A stretch of 11,386 bases of DNA, taken from positions 1 to 11,386 of the forward strand of contig CAZFCB010000037.1 of assembly GCA_964517585.1 (NCBI GenBank), read 5' to 3'. This DNA comes from JAGORY01 sp964517585 (GTDB taxonomy: Bacteria; Patescibacteriota; Gracilibacteria; Peribacterales; Peribacteraceae). Every line of letters starts with the position of its first letter. The stretch's first letter is position 1. The translations under genes and the position numbers were made by a program. The notes beneath the pieces are model-generated. The model did no database searches, was not told the DNA's origin, and worked only from the letters and a program-made list of their open reading frames with translations. This document shows, piece by piece, positions 1 to 6,199 of this stretch.

Positions 1-115
1 GTTCATCAAAGTCTTCTTCCTCCTCCTCTAGTTCATCAAAGTCTTCTTCCTCCTCCTCTAGTTCATCAAAGTCTTCTTCCTCCTCCTCTAGTTCATCAAA
101 GTCTTCTTCCTCCTC
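1..115 (+). repeat. 30-bp in-frame tandem repeat coding for a Ser/Lys decapeptide
   Basis: Three identical 30-bp units (1-30, 31-60, 61-90) are followed by a fourth that matches for 25 bases (91-115). Each unit adds ten residues, SSKSSSSSSS, without shifting the frame. The array touches the window edge and may continue upstream. Exact nucleotide identity, including at synonymous sites, suggests recent expansion by slippage or unequal recombination. Assembly collapse is possible here. Confidence 0.97.
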
Positions 116-1589
116 TGTCCATACCGATCATACTGAATGTCGCAACAACGCTTGTGTGATCATTGCTGGTGCTGGCCAGAGCCAATGCACAAGTTCTCCA
201 TGTACCCCTCCTTCATCATCAAGTTCGAATTCTTCCCAGCCAGCAAATCACACGGAGTGTCGCAACAACGCTTGTGTCATCATTGCTGGTGCGGGTCTGA
301 GCCAGTGCACCAATTCGCCATGCGTCGTACCACCCTTCAGCTCGTCGAATCCGAGCAGTAACCCAAGTAGTAGAAGTAGTTCGAGCCTGAGTAGCAGCTC
401 TAGTTCCAAAAGTTCTTTCTCAAGTTCATCGAGTACTTCATCGAAATCTTCTACTTCTTCTTCAGCACCAAACCATACTGAGTGTCGAAATAATTCTTGC
501 GTTGTTATCGCGGGCGCAGGCGTAAGCCAATGCACAGGTTCGCCTTGCTCAACGCCATCTTCATCTTCTGTGTCATCACAGACTCCGAACCACACAGAAT
601 GTAGAAACGGTGCATGTGTCTTAGTAGCAGGCGCTGGCGTGAGCCAGTGCACGTCCTTCTCATGCATAGTTTCATCGTCATCTACCAGCTCATCTCGTTT
701 CTCTTCGACATCTTCCACGTATTTTACGAGTAGTTTCTACTTCACATCGTCGTATGGAACGACAACCGTTCCTCAGTATCCATACTGCGGTGACGGTATT
801 GTGCAATCTCGCGAACAATGCGAACGAGTGAATACTGCCGGAAATGTCGTGAATCCAAACTGTAGTGTCACGTGTCAGTTTACTCAGCTGCAGTCTTGTG
901 GTGATAAAGTTCTACAGAATGGAGAAGAGTGTGATGATGGAAACACCAGAGATGGTGATGGTTGTACGTCTCTGTGCAAATTTGAGAAGAAGTTCTGTGT
1001 TGACTCAACATTATGTGAGAAAAACACCTGCGGAGGAGGCAGTGCATGCAAGGAGGCATTCTGCGGCGATAGCATTACTCAGGGTGCTCTTGGTGAACAG
1101 TGTGATGATGGCAATGGGGACAATAATGATGACTGCGACAACAACTGTCAGTGGGTCGCGCTTGAGGAGTGTGGGGATGGCATCGTGCAATCTGAGTATG
1201 AGCAGTGCGACAATGGTAAGACTCCGAAATATTCTGGGGCTGAGGTGAACTCAGATGCACCCAATGCAGAGTGTCGTACTAACTGTACATGGGAGCGCTG
1301 TGGCGATGGAATTTTCGATTCATTTATTGAGGCATGTGACGACGGAAATAATGTAAATGGCGACAGATGCAATGCGGACTGCACTCTTCCTGCAGGTGCC
1401 GCTCCACCTATCTATGCTGGTGATCTGATTTCACCAACAGTGCCAAGGCCAAATACGCCAACGTATTATCCTCCTACTATTCCAACCCCTGCTCGTACGC
1501 CAACTGGACCTGGTCTTGTCATCTTCCTTGCCTCGGGCGCTGCAGCTGGTGTTGGAATTGTGAGACGAAGATTTCTAGATCGCAAGTAG
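1..1589 (+). CDS. Serine-rich, cysteine-repeat surface protein with C-terminal membrane tail (5' partial)
   Basis: The frame (codons at positions 3, 6, 9 and so on) is open from the window edge to the TAG at 1587-1589, so the true start lies upstream and at least 528 residues are present. In order it holds a nearly pure Ser/Lys tract from a 30-bp tandem repeat (1-115), four 25-residue repeats with cysteines at repeat positions 4, 9, 20 and 25 (129-665) separated by Ser-rich linkers, and five modules starting CGD and usually carrying EQCDDGN (starting at 786, 897, 1062, 1170 and 1299). The modules match the DUF4215/myxococcal cysteine-rich repeat family of secreted proteins. A Pro/Thr linker then leads to TGPG, a hydrophobic stretch and a basic end with RRR (1503-1586), as in C-terminally anchored surface proteins. 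No enzymatic domain is visible. An adhesin-like or envelope structural role is an inference. The first DUF4215-like module has CERVN in place of CDDGN. Confidence 0.88.
   Translation, partial: SSKSSSSSSSSSKSSSSSSSSSKSSSSSSSSSKSSSSSVHTDHTECRNNACVIIAGAGQSQCTSSPCTPPSSSSSNSSQPANHTECRNNACVIIAGAGLSQCTNSPCVVPPFSSSNPSSNPSSRSSSSLSSSSSSKSSFSSSSSTSSKSSTSSSAPNHTECRNNSCVVIAGAGVSQCTGSPCSTPSSSSVSSQTPNHTECRNGACVLVAGAGVSQCTSFSCIVSSSSTSSSRFSSTSSTYFTSSFYFTSSYGTTTVPQYPYCGDGIVQSREQCERVNTAGNVVNPNCSVTCQFTQLQSCGDKVLQNGEECDDGNTRDGDGCTSLCKFEKKFCVDSTLCEKNTCGGGSACKEAFCGDSITQGALGEQCDDGNGDNNDDCDNNCQWVALEECGDGIVQSEYEQCDNGKTPKYSGAEVNSDAPNAECRTNCTWERCGDGIFDSFIEACDDGNNVNGDRCNADCTLPAGAAPPIYAGDLISPTVPRPNTPTYYPPTIPTPARTPTGPGLVIFLASGAAAGVGIVRRRFLDRK
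129..665 (+). repeat. Four 75-bp repeats coding for a 25-residue four-cysteine motif
   Basis: The units lie at 129-203, 249-323, 474-548 and 591-665, each exactly 75 bp. The shared pattern is HTECRN, then C at position 9, an AGAG at 13-16, SQC at 18-20 and a final C at 25. The units differ at many synonymous sites, so they are older than the 30-bp array beside them. The spacers are Ser-rich linkers of 45, 150 and 42 bp. Similar C-x4-C-x4-GxG-xxxC-x4-C motifs occur in secreted proteins of uncultured bacteria and archaea (recalled, not searched). Confidence 0.93.
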
Positions 1590-1665
1590 TGGTACCCCCG
1601 GCAGGAATCGAACCTGCGACCAAAAGGTTAGAAACCTTCTGCTCTATCCACTGAGCTACGGGGGC
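1590..1665 (-). tRNA. tRNA-Arg (anticodon UCU) with encoded CCA
   Basis: Read on the minus strand, a full cloverleaf forms. The acceptor arms at 1659-1665 and 1594-1600 pair over 7 bp, with a G-U pair at position 1-72. The D-arm stem is GCTC/GAGC. The anticodon stem GAAGG/CCTTT encloses a 7-nt loop with TCT at positions 34-36. The T-arm is GCAGG/CCTGC with loop TTCGATT. The discriminator is A at 1593, and the CCA is encoded at 1590-1592. UCU reads AGA (and AGG by wobble), hence arginine. The encoded CCA directly abuts the stop codon of the convergent gene (1587-1589), with no spacer. Confidence 0.96.
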
Positions 1666-1690
1666 AGATGTTGGTGCAATTGCCTCTCTC

Positions 1691-1720
1691 ATCATACCTG
1701 AAATCGGAGTCTGCTTTGAA
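1691..1720 (-). promoter_or_regulatory. Candidate promoter of tRNA-Arg
   Basis: On the minus strand a -10-like TATGAT (plus-strand ATCATA, 1691-1696) lies about 25 bp before the tRNA 5' end. A weak -35 candidate, TTCAAA (1715-1720), is 18 bp further upstream. Only the -10 is convincing. Confidence 0.35.
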
Positions 1721-1851
1721 ATGAAATACGTGCATTGCCTGTGGTATCAACGTGGAGTCAAAAAACATTGTTTCGAAGGTATTCCGAGGAAGAAGCTAGA
1801 GGCTCCAAAAGGAGAAGCGATGACAGTCATCTTCATGTATGCTGTAGACCT

Positions 1852-2346
1852 ATGAGCGAGAATTCAGCACCCATCACTCCTTCCAGTGAAACCGAAGAAC
1901 AGCGTGATATTCGGGTCAACAAAGATATCGCAGCATTTAGTTACGTCTGGATTATGTCCGTGATTGTTTTTGTAGCACGGAAAGACTCTCGCTTTATTCA
2001 GTATCACAGCAGGCAGGGGATTGTGTTGTTTCTCCTCACAATTCCGGCTGCATTCATTCCGATCGTCGGAAATTTTTTAATTCTTCTTCTTGCGGCTGGC
2101 ATGATTCTTGGTTTTATCCATGCGGCACAAGGAAAATACGAAGACGTCCCTGTGGCAGGTGATCTAGCGAAGGGAAAGTTAAAACTTGCAGATATCCTTC
2201 ATTCTGTTGCAAAGCTTCTTGAAGACATAGCGTCATTTTTGAAGCGTTTATTTTCAAAGTCTGAGGTAACCCATCAAGAAAGCAAGCCGCCTACCACCGA
2301 ACCAGATTCATCTGTAGACACTCCTCCACAGACTCCGGTACTGTAG
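1852..2346 (+). CDS. Small membrane protein, DUF4870/Tic20-like
   Basis: A 164-residue protein with a polar N-terminus, hydrophobic segments at about 27-42 and 56-90, and a C-terminal amphipathic helix (about 108-135) followed by a Pro/Thr/Ser-rich tail. The segment DSRFIQYHSRQG (45-56) matches the hallmark F-x-x-H/Y-x-x-Q-G before the central hydrophobic hairpin in DUF4870/Tic20-like proteins. These are small bacterial membrane proteins of unknown function. I chose the ATG at 1852 because the open frame back to 1735 adds a basic, low-complexity stretch unlike the family and poorly placed before a membrane segment. Nine bases separate its stop from pyrH, so the two are probably cotranscribed. 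No good ribosome binding site is visible. The family call rests on the motif and topology only. Confidence 0.72.
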   Translation: MSENSAPITPSSETEEQRDIRVNKDIAAFSYVWIMSVIVFVARKDSRFIQYHSRQGIVLFLLTIPAAFIPIVGNFLILLLAAGMILGFIHAAQGKYEDVPVAGDLAKGKLKLADILHSVAKLLEDIASFLKRLFSKSEVTHQESKPPTTEPDSSVDTPPQTPVL

Positions 2347-2355
2347 TCATGCACT

Positions 2356-3057
2356 ATGAAGTATAAACGAGTCCTCCTTAAGATCTCCGGCGAAGCACTC
2401 GCTAGTGGTTTTGGTTTCGATTATGAAAAACTCCATGACATTGCAGCGCAAGTGGTGACAGTCCATGAGGCTGATATCCAGGTCATTATTGTTGTGGGAG
2501 CAGGAAACATTTGGCGATTTCGAGATACCACGGAGAGTGGTATCGAGCGCACAGCATCCGATGCTATGGGAATGCTTGCGACTATTATGAATGCAGTTGC
2601 GTTGCAGTCTGCCATTGAAAACCTTGGTGTTTCCACTCGTGTGTGCTCCGCAATCAACGTACCACAGCTTGCAGAGCCGTATTTGCGCCGCCGCGCTGAG
2701 AGGCATTTGGAAAAGAAGCGCATTGTTATTTGTGCTGGAGGGACAGGAAATCCCTATTTTACTACGGACTCTGCTGCAGCGCTTCGAGCCCTCGAGCTTA
2801 ATTGCGGCGTCATTCTGAAAGCATCGACTGTGGACGGTGTATATGACAAAGACCCAAACAAGCATAAGGATGCCAAGAAGTATCAAACCCTGACGTTTCA
2901 GGAAGCTATTGAGAAAAATCTGAAAGTATTTGACCAGTCTGCCTTTAGTCTTTGCAGGGAACAGAATTTGCCAATCATTGTGTTCGATTACAGTCGAAAA
3001 GGAGCATTTCTGGATGCGGCGAACGGAAAAAGTGTTGGAACTCTTGTCAAAGACTAA
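2356..3057 (+). CDS. pyrH: UMP kinase
   Basis: This enzyme phosphorylates UMP to UDP with ATP in the cytoplasm, in the pyrimidine nucleotide pathway. The 233 residues are close to the usual ~240 of bacterial PyrH, an amino-acid-kinase-fold protein unrelated to eukaryotic UMP/CMP kinases. Visible motifs are KISGEA (9-14), a phosphate-binding loop at 48-51, the GMLATIMNA segment (72-80), GGTGNPYFTTD (128-138), and KASTVDGVYDKDP (155-167), which lines the ATP site. Oddly, the usual GGGN loop reads GAGN, and the usual NIFRG reads NIWRF. The ATG at 2356 gives a start that fits the family exactly. It is followed at 3095 by frr, a very common bacterial pairing. Confidence 0.96.
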   Translation: MKYKRVLLKISGEALASGFGFDYEKLHDIAAQVVTVHEADIQVIIVVGAGNIWRFRDTTESGIERTASDAMGMLATIMNAVALQSAIENLGVSTRVCSAINVPQLAEPYLRRRAERHLEKKRIVICAGGTGNPYFTTDSAAALRALELNCGVILKASTVDGVYDKDPNKHKDAKKYQTLTFQEAIEKNLKVFDQSAFSLCREQNLPIIVFDYSRKGAFLDAANGKSVGTLVKD

Positions 3058-3059
3058 AC

Positions 3060-3086
3060 TTGATTTTCTTTGCAGTGTGCTAGGAT
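3060..3086 (+). promoter_or_regulatory. Candidate extended -10 promoter for frr
   Basis: TTGATT (3060-3065) and TAGGAT (3081-3086) are 15 bp apart, with TGC (3078-3080) just before the -10 as in extended -10 promoters. The ATG at 3095 is only 9 bases after the end of the -10, so a transcript from here would be leaderless or nearly so. The spacer is short, so the call is moderate. Readthrough from pyrH could also serve frr. Confidence 0.5.
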
Positions 3087-3094
3087 ATAGTCCT

Positions 3095-3637
3095 ATGTCA
3101 CATCCTCTTCTTGACCAGTTTGATTTGGGAGCAAAAAAAACGCTCGAGCATCTTCATCAGGAGTTTGGAAAACTTCAAACAGGCAGAGCGAATGCATCAC
3201 TAGTTGAGCATATTGTCGTGGAGGCGTACGGCCAAAGAATGGAGCTCAAGGCCGTTGCGAGTATTTCGGTATCAGATGCACGATCGATCGTTTTACAGCC
3301 ATGGGACAAATCGGTTCTTAGCGCAGTCGAAAAGGCTATCCAGACTGCGAATATTGGCGTTAATCCTGTGAATGACGGCATAGTCATCCGACTTAATTTC
3401 CCGTCTATGACGGAAGAACGTCGCCTTCAAATTAAGAAAATAGTTCATCAACTTGCAGAAGCTGCAAAGATTTCACTGCGACAGGAGCGACAAAAATCTC
3501 ATGATGCAATGAAGGACATTGCAGATGAAAATGAGAAAGCGCGACTCCAAAAAGACCTGCAGAAAAAAGTTGATGATGCTAATGCAGGTATTGAGGAATT
3601 AGCAAAAAAGAAAGAACAGGAGGTGATGACTGTGTAA
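3095..3637 (+). CDS. frr: Ribosome recycling factor
   Basis: RRF acts with EF-G to split the post-termination ribosome in the cytoplasm. The 180 residues are near the usual ~185. Family signatures are the KLQTGRANASL segment (26-36, usually KxRTGRA), QPWDKS (68-73), the AIEKAI-like VEKAI (78-82), NDGIVIRL (93-100) and the MTEERR motif (105-110). After residue 110 the protein is charged and helical, as expected for the coiled-coil arm. The frame is open back to 2930, but that part overlaps pyrH and does not look like RRF. The ATG at 3095 gives the expected N-terminus and sits just after an extended -10 motif. The hinge arginine region reads SLRQERQKSHD, a divergent version of the family's R-x-x-R-x-D/N. 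Confidence 0.96.
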   Translation: MSHPLLDQFDLGAKKTLEHLHQEFGKLQTGRANASLVEHIVVEAYGQRMELKAVASISVSDARSIVLQPWDKSVLSAVEKAIQTANIGVNPVNDGIVIRLNFPSMTEERRLQIKKIVHQLAEAAKISLRQERQKSHDAMKDIADENEKARLQKDLQKKVDDANAGIEELAKKKEQEVMTV

Positions 3638-3721
3638 GTGAGCAATCGTAGAGACGTACAAATTACTCACATCTGCAAGATCCGCTGTAGTTGTAGAGAC
3701 TCAGGATTTTGCGTCTCTACA
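3638..3721 (+). other. Intergenic region with two hairpins that can compete for one arm
   Basis: Hairpin 1 pairs 3638-3646 with 3662-3670 (8 of 9 bp). Hairpin 2 pairs 3692-3700 with 3713-3721 (9 of 9 bp, 12-nt loop). The loop of hairpin 1 carries GTAGAGACG (3648-3656), which is fully complementary to 3712-3720, the right arm of hairpin 2. Two exclusive folds are therefore possible. No T-run follows either hairpin, so these are not ordinary intrinsic terminators. Hairpin 2 also overlaps the -35 of the downstream promoter. The function is unknown. Confidence 0.6.
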
Positions 3722-3737
3722 CTGTGACTGATACCAT
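3709..3737 (+). promoter_or_regulatory. Candidate promoter for the purQ-like gene
   Basis: TTGCGT (3709-3714), a 17-bp spacer and TACCAT (3732-3737), preceded by an extended -10 TG at 3729-3730. The ATG at 3744 follows the -10 by 6 bases, which predicts a leaderless mRNA. No Shine-Dalgarno sequence precedes the ATG, consistent with that reading. Confidence 0.5.
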
Positions 3738-3743
3738 TCACAC

Positions 3744-4997
3744 ATGAAGAAGCCTCTCTTCGCCATCCCCAGCTTCCCTGGCTCCAACGGAGAAGTAGAC
3801 AATCTTCGTACCCTAAAACGTTGTGGATTTGATGCATTTGTTTTCCGTTGGAACGATTCAACGGAAAAGCTAAAAGATGTTGATGGGTACTTCTTCGGTG
3901 CTGGATTTAGTTATGAAGACAGGGGGAGATCAGGCATGGTTGCAGCGCGAGATCCGCTTTTCTCATTCATGCGGAGTGAGGCCGCTAAAGGCAAGGTCAT
4001 CGTGGGAAACTGCAATGGAGCGCAGGTACTGGTAGAGAGTGGGCTTATTCCTCTTGGAGATTCACTTCGGCTATGCCTTGCGCACAATGCGTACCGAGAA
4101 AGTGATGGCGAATGGAAATCACCAGGCTTTCTCAATGAATGGGTTTGGATTACGCCAGCATGTAAGAAGGACCGCTGTGCAACCTCCAACTGGTCCGGTG
4201 CAATGCATATTCCTATTGCACACGGAGAAGGAAGATTTGTAACGCGCGATCCTGATCTCATCGCAGAGCTTGAAAAAAACGGACAAGTTGCATTTCGTTA
4301 CTGCACACCAGATGCCGTGCCAAGCGCCAAAGCGCCAATTACGCCGAATGGCTCTGTGTCCGGCATTGCCGGCATTTGCAATGTCGAAGGAAACGTTGTC
4401 GCACTGATGCCACACCCCGAACGTACTGAACGTGGGGATCGGTATTTCTTGTCTATTGCCAAGTGGTTACAGAGCAGAAGGAAAAATTTATTTACACAGA
4501 TTTCAACCACTTCTTCCACTGCCAAAGTACAGATACCTACTCGATTACCTATGCTATTCGAGGTCTATATCGACACGATCATTACCAACAATGAAGAACG
4601 GACAGTTGAGCAGGCAGCTCGAAGGATCAATCCGAAGGTACGATTGAAACAGTATCGGTTTGTAGGACTGAAAGGCGATAGAGTGAAGGAGCTCCTGTCA
4701 TCACTCTCTTTCTTTAACCCACACAAAGAAGTGGCATATATTCGATCTCGAAACGTATTTCAAAAATGGAATCCTGATACTCGAACACTTGAGAAGGCGA
4801 CACATCCAGTTCTGAGAGGAATATCACTGCTTCGGCGCGATGAGCCTGACAGGGGAGGACTAGCCCTCGGCGGAGATTGTGAAACGGGAGTCTGTTACGA
4901 CTGTCGTGAAATTTCAGAATCAGTTCTTACGACGCCTAGCATCTGTGAGGTCTTCTGCAATCCTCATTCTTCTACTCTCGAGCGCCTAAACGTTTGA
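3744..4997 (+). CDS. purQ: PurQ-type FGAM synthase glutaminase with C-terminal extension (possibly PurS-like)
   Basis: Residues 1-245 are a class I glutamine amidotransferase of the PurQ type, which supplies ammonia to PurL for formylglycinamidine ribonucleotide synthesis (purine step 4). The nucleophile is Cys90 in GNCNGAQ (88-94). The other triad residues are His224 and Glu226 in MPHPER (222-227). The N-terminal FPGSN (11-15) is also typical. PurQ proteins are usually about 220-270 residues, and this one has 417. Residues 270-333 (FEVYI start, NPHKEVAYI end) look like a PurS-type small alpha/beta domain, by pattern only. Residues 340-417 are unrecognised and rich in cysteine (379, 384, 387, 401, 405). 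The gene overlaps the next by 4 nt. No purL or separate purS is in the window. Fusion of PurQ and PurS would place both accessory subunits of a small-PurL complex on one chain. Confidence 0.85.
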   Translation: MKKPLFAIPSFPGSNGEVDNLRTLKRCGFDAFVFRWNDSTEKLKDVDGYFFGAGFSYEDRGRSGMVAARDPLFSFMRSEAAKGKVIVGNCNGAQVLVESGLIPLGDSLRLCLAHNAYRESDGEWKSPGFLNEWVWITPACKKDRCATSNWSGAMHIPIAHGEGRFVTRDPDLIAELEKNGQVAFRYCTPDAVPSAKAPITPNGSVSGIAGICNVEGNVVALMPHPERTERGDRYFLSIAKWLQSRRKNLFTQISTTSSTAKVQIPTRLPMLFEVYIDTIITNNEERTVEQAARRINPKVRLKQYRFVGLKGDRVKELLSSLSFFNPHKEVAYIRSRNVFQKWNPDTRTLEKATHPVLRGISLLRRDEPDRGGLALGGDCETGVCYDCREISESVLTTPSICEVFCNPHSSTLERLNV

Positions 4998-5452
4998 GTA
5001 AAGACATCGTCATTATTGCGCACAACATTCGGTCGCTCTGGAATATAGGAGCGGTTTTTCGATCTGCAGATGCCTTTCATATCTCACATATTCATCTGAC
5101 TGGTTACACTGCCGCTCCTCCACGAAAGGAAATTTCAAAAACTGCACTCGGCGCAGAAGTATCGGTACCGTGGTCAGAGGAGAAAGATCCTATAGAAGTA
5201 ATCATGCGACGAAAGTCCGAAGGTTTTGTCGTGATCGCGCTAGAAAAAAGTGAAAGCAGTACTCCCATAATGAGTGTAAAAACTGACAAGCCAGTCTGCA
5301 TCATTATTGGCCACGAAATCCTTGGCGTTTCGGAGGAGCTTATGTCTGCCTCGGATCACACTGTCCATATCCCGATGTTAGGGTCGAAAAACTCATTAAA
5401 CGTCTCTGTTGCAGCTGGAATTGCGTTGTACCACTTCCGGTGTTGCAGTTGA
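4994..5452 (+). CDS. SpoU/TrmH-family RNA 2'-O-methyltransferase
   Basis: A 152-residue SPOUT methyltransferase with a trefoil-knot SAM site, expected to methylate a ribose 2'-OH in tRNA or rRNA. The target cannot be told from sequence. Motif 1 is NIRSLWNIGAVFRSADAF (11-28) with the conserved Asn and Arg. Motif 2 is IIIGHEILGVSEEL (103-116). Motif 3 is IPMLGSKNSLNVSVAAGIAL (126-145). It lacks the N-terminal substrate-binding domain of longer TrmH/RlmB members. The start is TTG at 4994, the only initiator that keeps motif 1 near the N-terminus, and its TTGA overlap with the purQ-like stop implies translational coupling. In motif 2 the usual GNE reads GHE, a change next to the cofactor site. 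Confidence 0.93.
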   Translation: MSKDIVIIAHNIRSLWNIGAVFRSADAFHISHIHLTGYTAAPPRKEISKTALGAEVSVPWSEEKDPIEVIMRRKSEGFVVIALEKSESSTPIMSVKTDKPVCIIIGHEILGVSEELMSASDHTVHIPMLGSKNSLNVSVAAGIALYHFRCCS

Positions 5453-5476
5453 AGATTGGTAGATTTATGCTAGTAT
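5449..5476 (+). promoter_or_regulatory. Promoter for the proline-rich gene at 5501
   Basis: TTGAAG (5449-5454), a 16-bp spacer and TAGTAT (5471-5476), with TGC (5468-5470) before the -10. The -35 lies on the stop codon of the methyltransferase gene. The predicted start of transcription is near 5483, giving a leader of about 18 nt without a Shine-Dalgarno sequence. This is the best-formed plus-strand promoter in the window. Confidence 0.6.
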
Positions 5477-5500
5477 TTGGCTGTTTTCCACACGTTTTTT

Positions 5501-6139
5501 ATGGCTGATCAAACACAAGGTGGCAACCCTCCACGCCCTGGTGATCCAGTGCCGAACGATGGGCTTGATCCTACGCAAGTATTCGGCTCACCTCCGCCTC
5601 CACCGCCACCACAGGGGCAGCAGGCTGCTGGTGCTCAGCAAGATGGTGCAAATCCTCCGGTTCAAGACACCAGCCCGCCTCCACCACCTCCAGGAACGGC
5701 AGCGACGAAAGAGGCAGGATACGATGATGAAGATATTCGCATTCTCACGGAAGTCGGGAACTATCGATTCGGAAGTCTTGCAGTTGCACTCAGCAATGAA
5801 AATGTAGCTATCCCTGCTCATCCCGAGACAAAGTTTGATGAGCAACGTTTTCTGTCGTTGCTTCGTGGATCTATTTCTCTGACACGAGACGAAAAGTGGC
5901 GCATCATTCAGGCGGTTCCGAAACTGAGTCAATTTCAGATAGATGAGTTGCAAAAAATTCTCGAGGAAGAGAGGTTTAAGTTTAGCCAGCTTTCTCCCAA
6001 GCATCTGAAGCACCTCATGCAACTAGAAAAAAAGCATTCTGAGGATTGGAAAGATCTGCAAGCCTTGTATGTGCAACAGTCCGCAAAGAAGCAGGAACAG
6101 TCTCAGGCTGATGACATCAGGAAGCAGCTGGGGTTGTAG
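5501..6139 (+). CDS. Uncharacterised protein with proline-rich N-terminus and helical C-terminus
   Basis: 212 residues with no family I can name. Residues 1-70 are disordered-looking (Pro, Gly, Gln) with two polyproline runs of six or seven prolines. The rest is charged and predicted helical. It includes a segment around 125-155 (starting FLSLLRG and ISLTRDEKWR, ending FQIDELQKIL) that resembles a conserved block I recall from other CPR hypothetical proteins. The end is Lys/Glu/Gln-rich and may form a coiled coil. There is no signal peptide or membrane segment, so a cytoplasmic location is likely. The ATG at 5501 is preferred over the in-frame ATG at 5477, because 5477 falls at or upstream of the predicted transcription start near 5483. 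The gene stands alone between the methyltransferase gene and a convergent membrane protein gene. Confidence 0.8.
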   Translation: MADQTQGGNPPRPGDPVPNDGLDPTQVFGSPPPPPPPQGQQAAGAQQDGANPPVQDTSPPPPPPGTAATKEAGYDDEDIRILTEVGNYRFGSLAVALSNENVAIPAHPETKFDEQRFLSLLRGSISLTRDEKWRIIQAVPKLSQFQIDELQKILEEERFKFSQLSPKHLKHLMQLEKKHSEDWKDLQALYVQQSAKKQEQSQADDIRKQLGL

Positions 6140-6199
6140 GCTTTCCGCATATCTGGTTTTAGCCTCGTTGGTGGGAAGCTGTTTATTGTTCGGAAATTT

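Noticed and set aside
1..115. CRISPR array
   Set aside because: The 30-bp units are directly adjacent with no spacers and translate in frame to a Ser linker.
248..718. 156-residue minus-strand open frame rich in Glu and Leu
   Set aside because: It is the antisense of the Ser-rich repeats: AGC/TCT/TCA serine codons read backwards as Glu, Leu and Asp. The plus-strand frame has clear domains.
1735..1851. Longer start for the DUF4870-like gene
   Set aside because: The 39 added residues are basic and unlike the family, and there is no ribosome binding site at 1735.
2347..2886. 179-residue minus-strand open frame opposite pyrH
   Set aside because: No recognisable family, and it lies wholly antisense to a certain pyrH.
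2930..3094. N-terminal extension of frr into pyrH
   Set aside because: The extension does not resemble RRF, overlaps pyrH by 128 nt, and the promoter element at 3060-3086 fits the ATG at 3095.
4995..5452. UGA recoded as glycine (Gracilibacteria/SR1 code)
   Set aside because: TGA ends the purQ-like gene exactly at its overlap with the next start and ends the methyltransferase at the expected family length. No in-frame TGA interrupts any recognised gene.
6140..6199. Terminator between the convergent genes at 6139 and 6200
   Set aside because: TTTCCG and CGGAAA could pair, but about 43 nt separate them and no T-run follows. I see no convincing hairpin.
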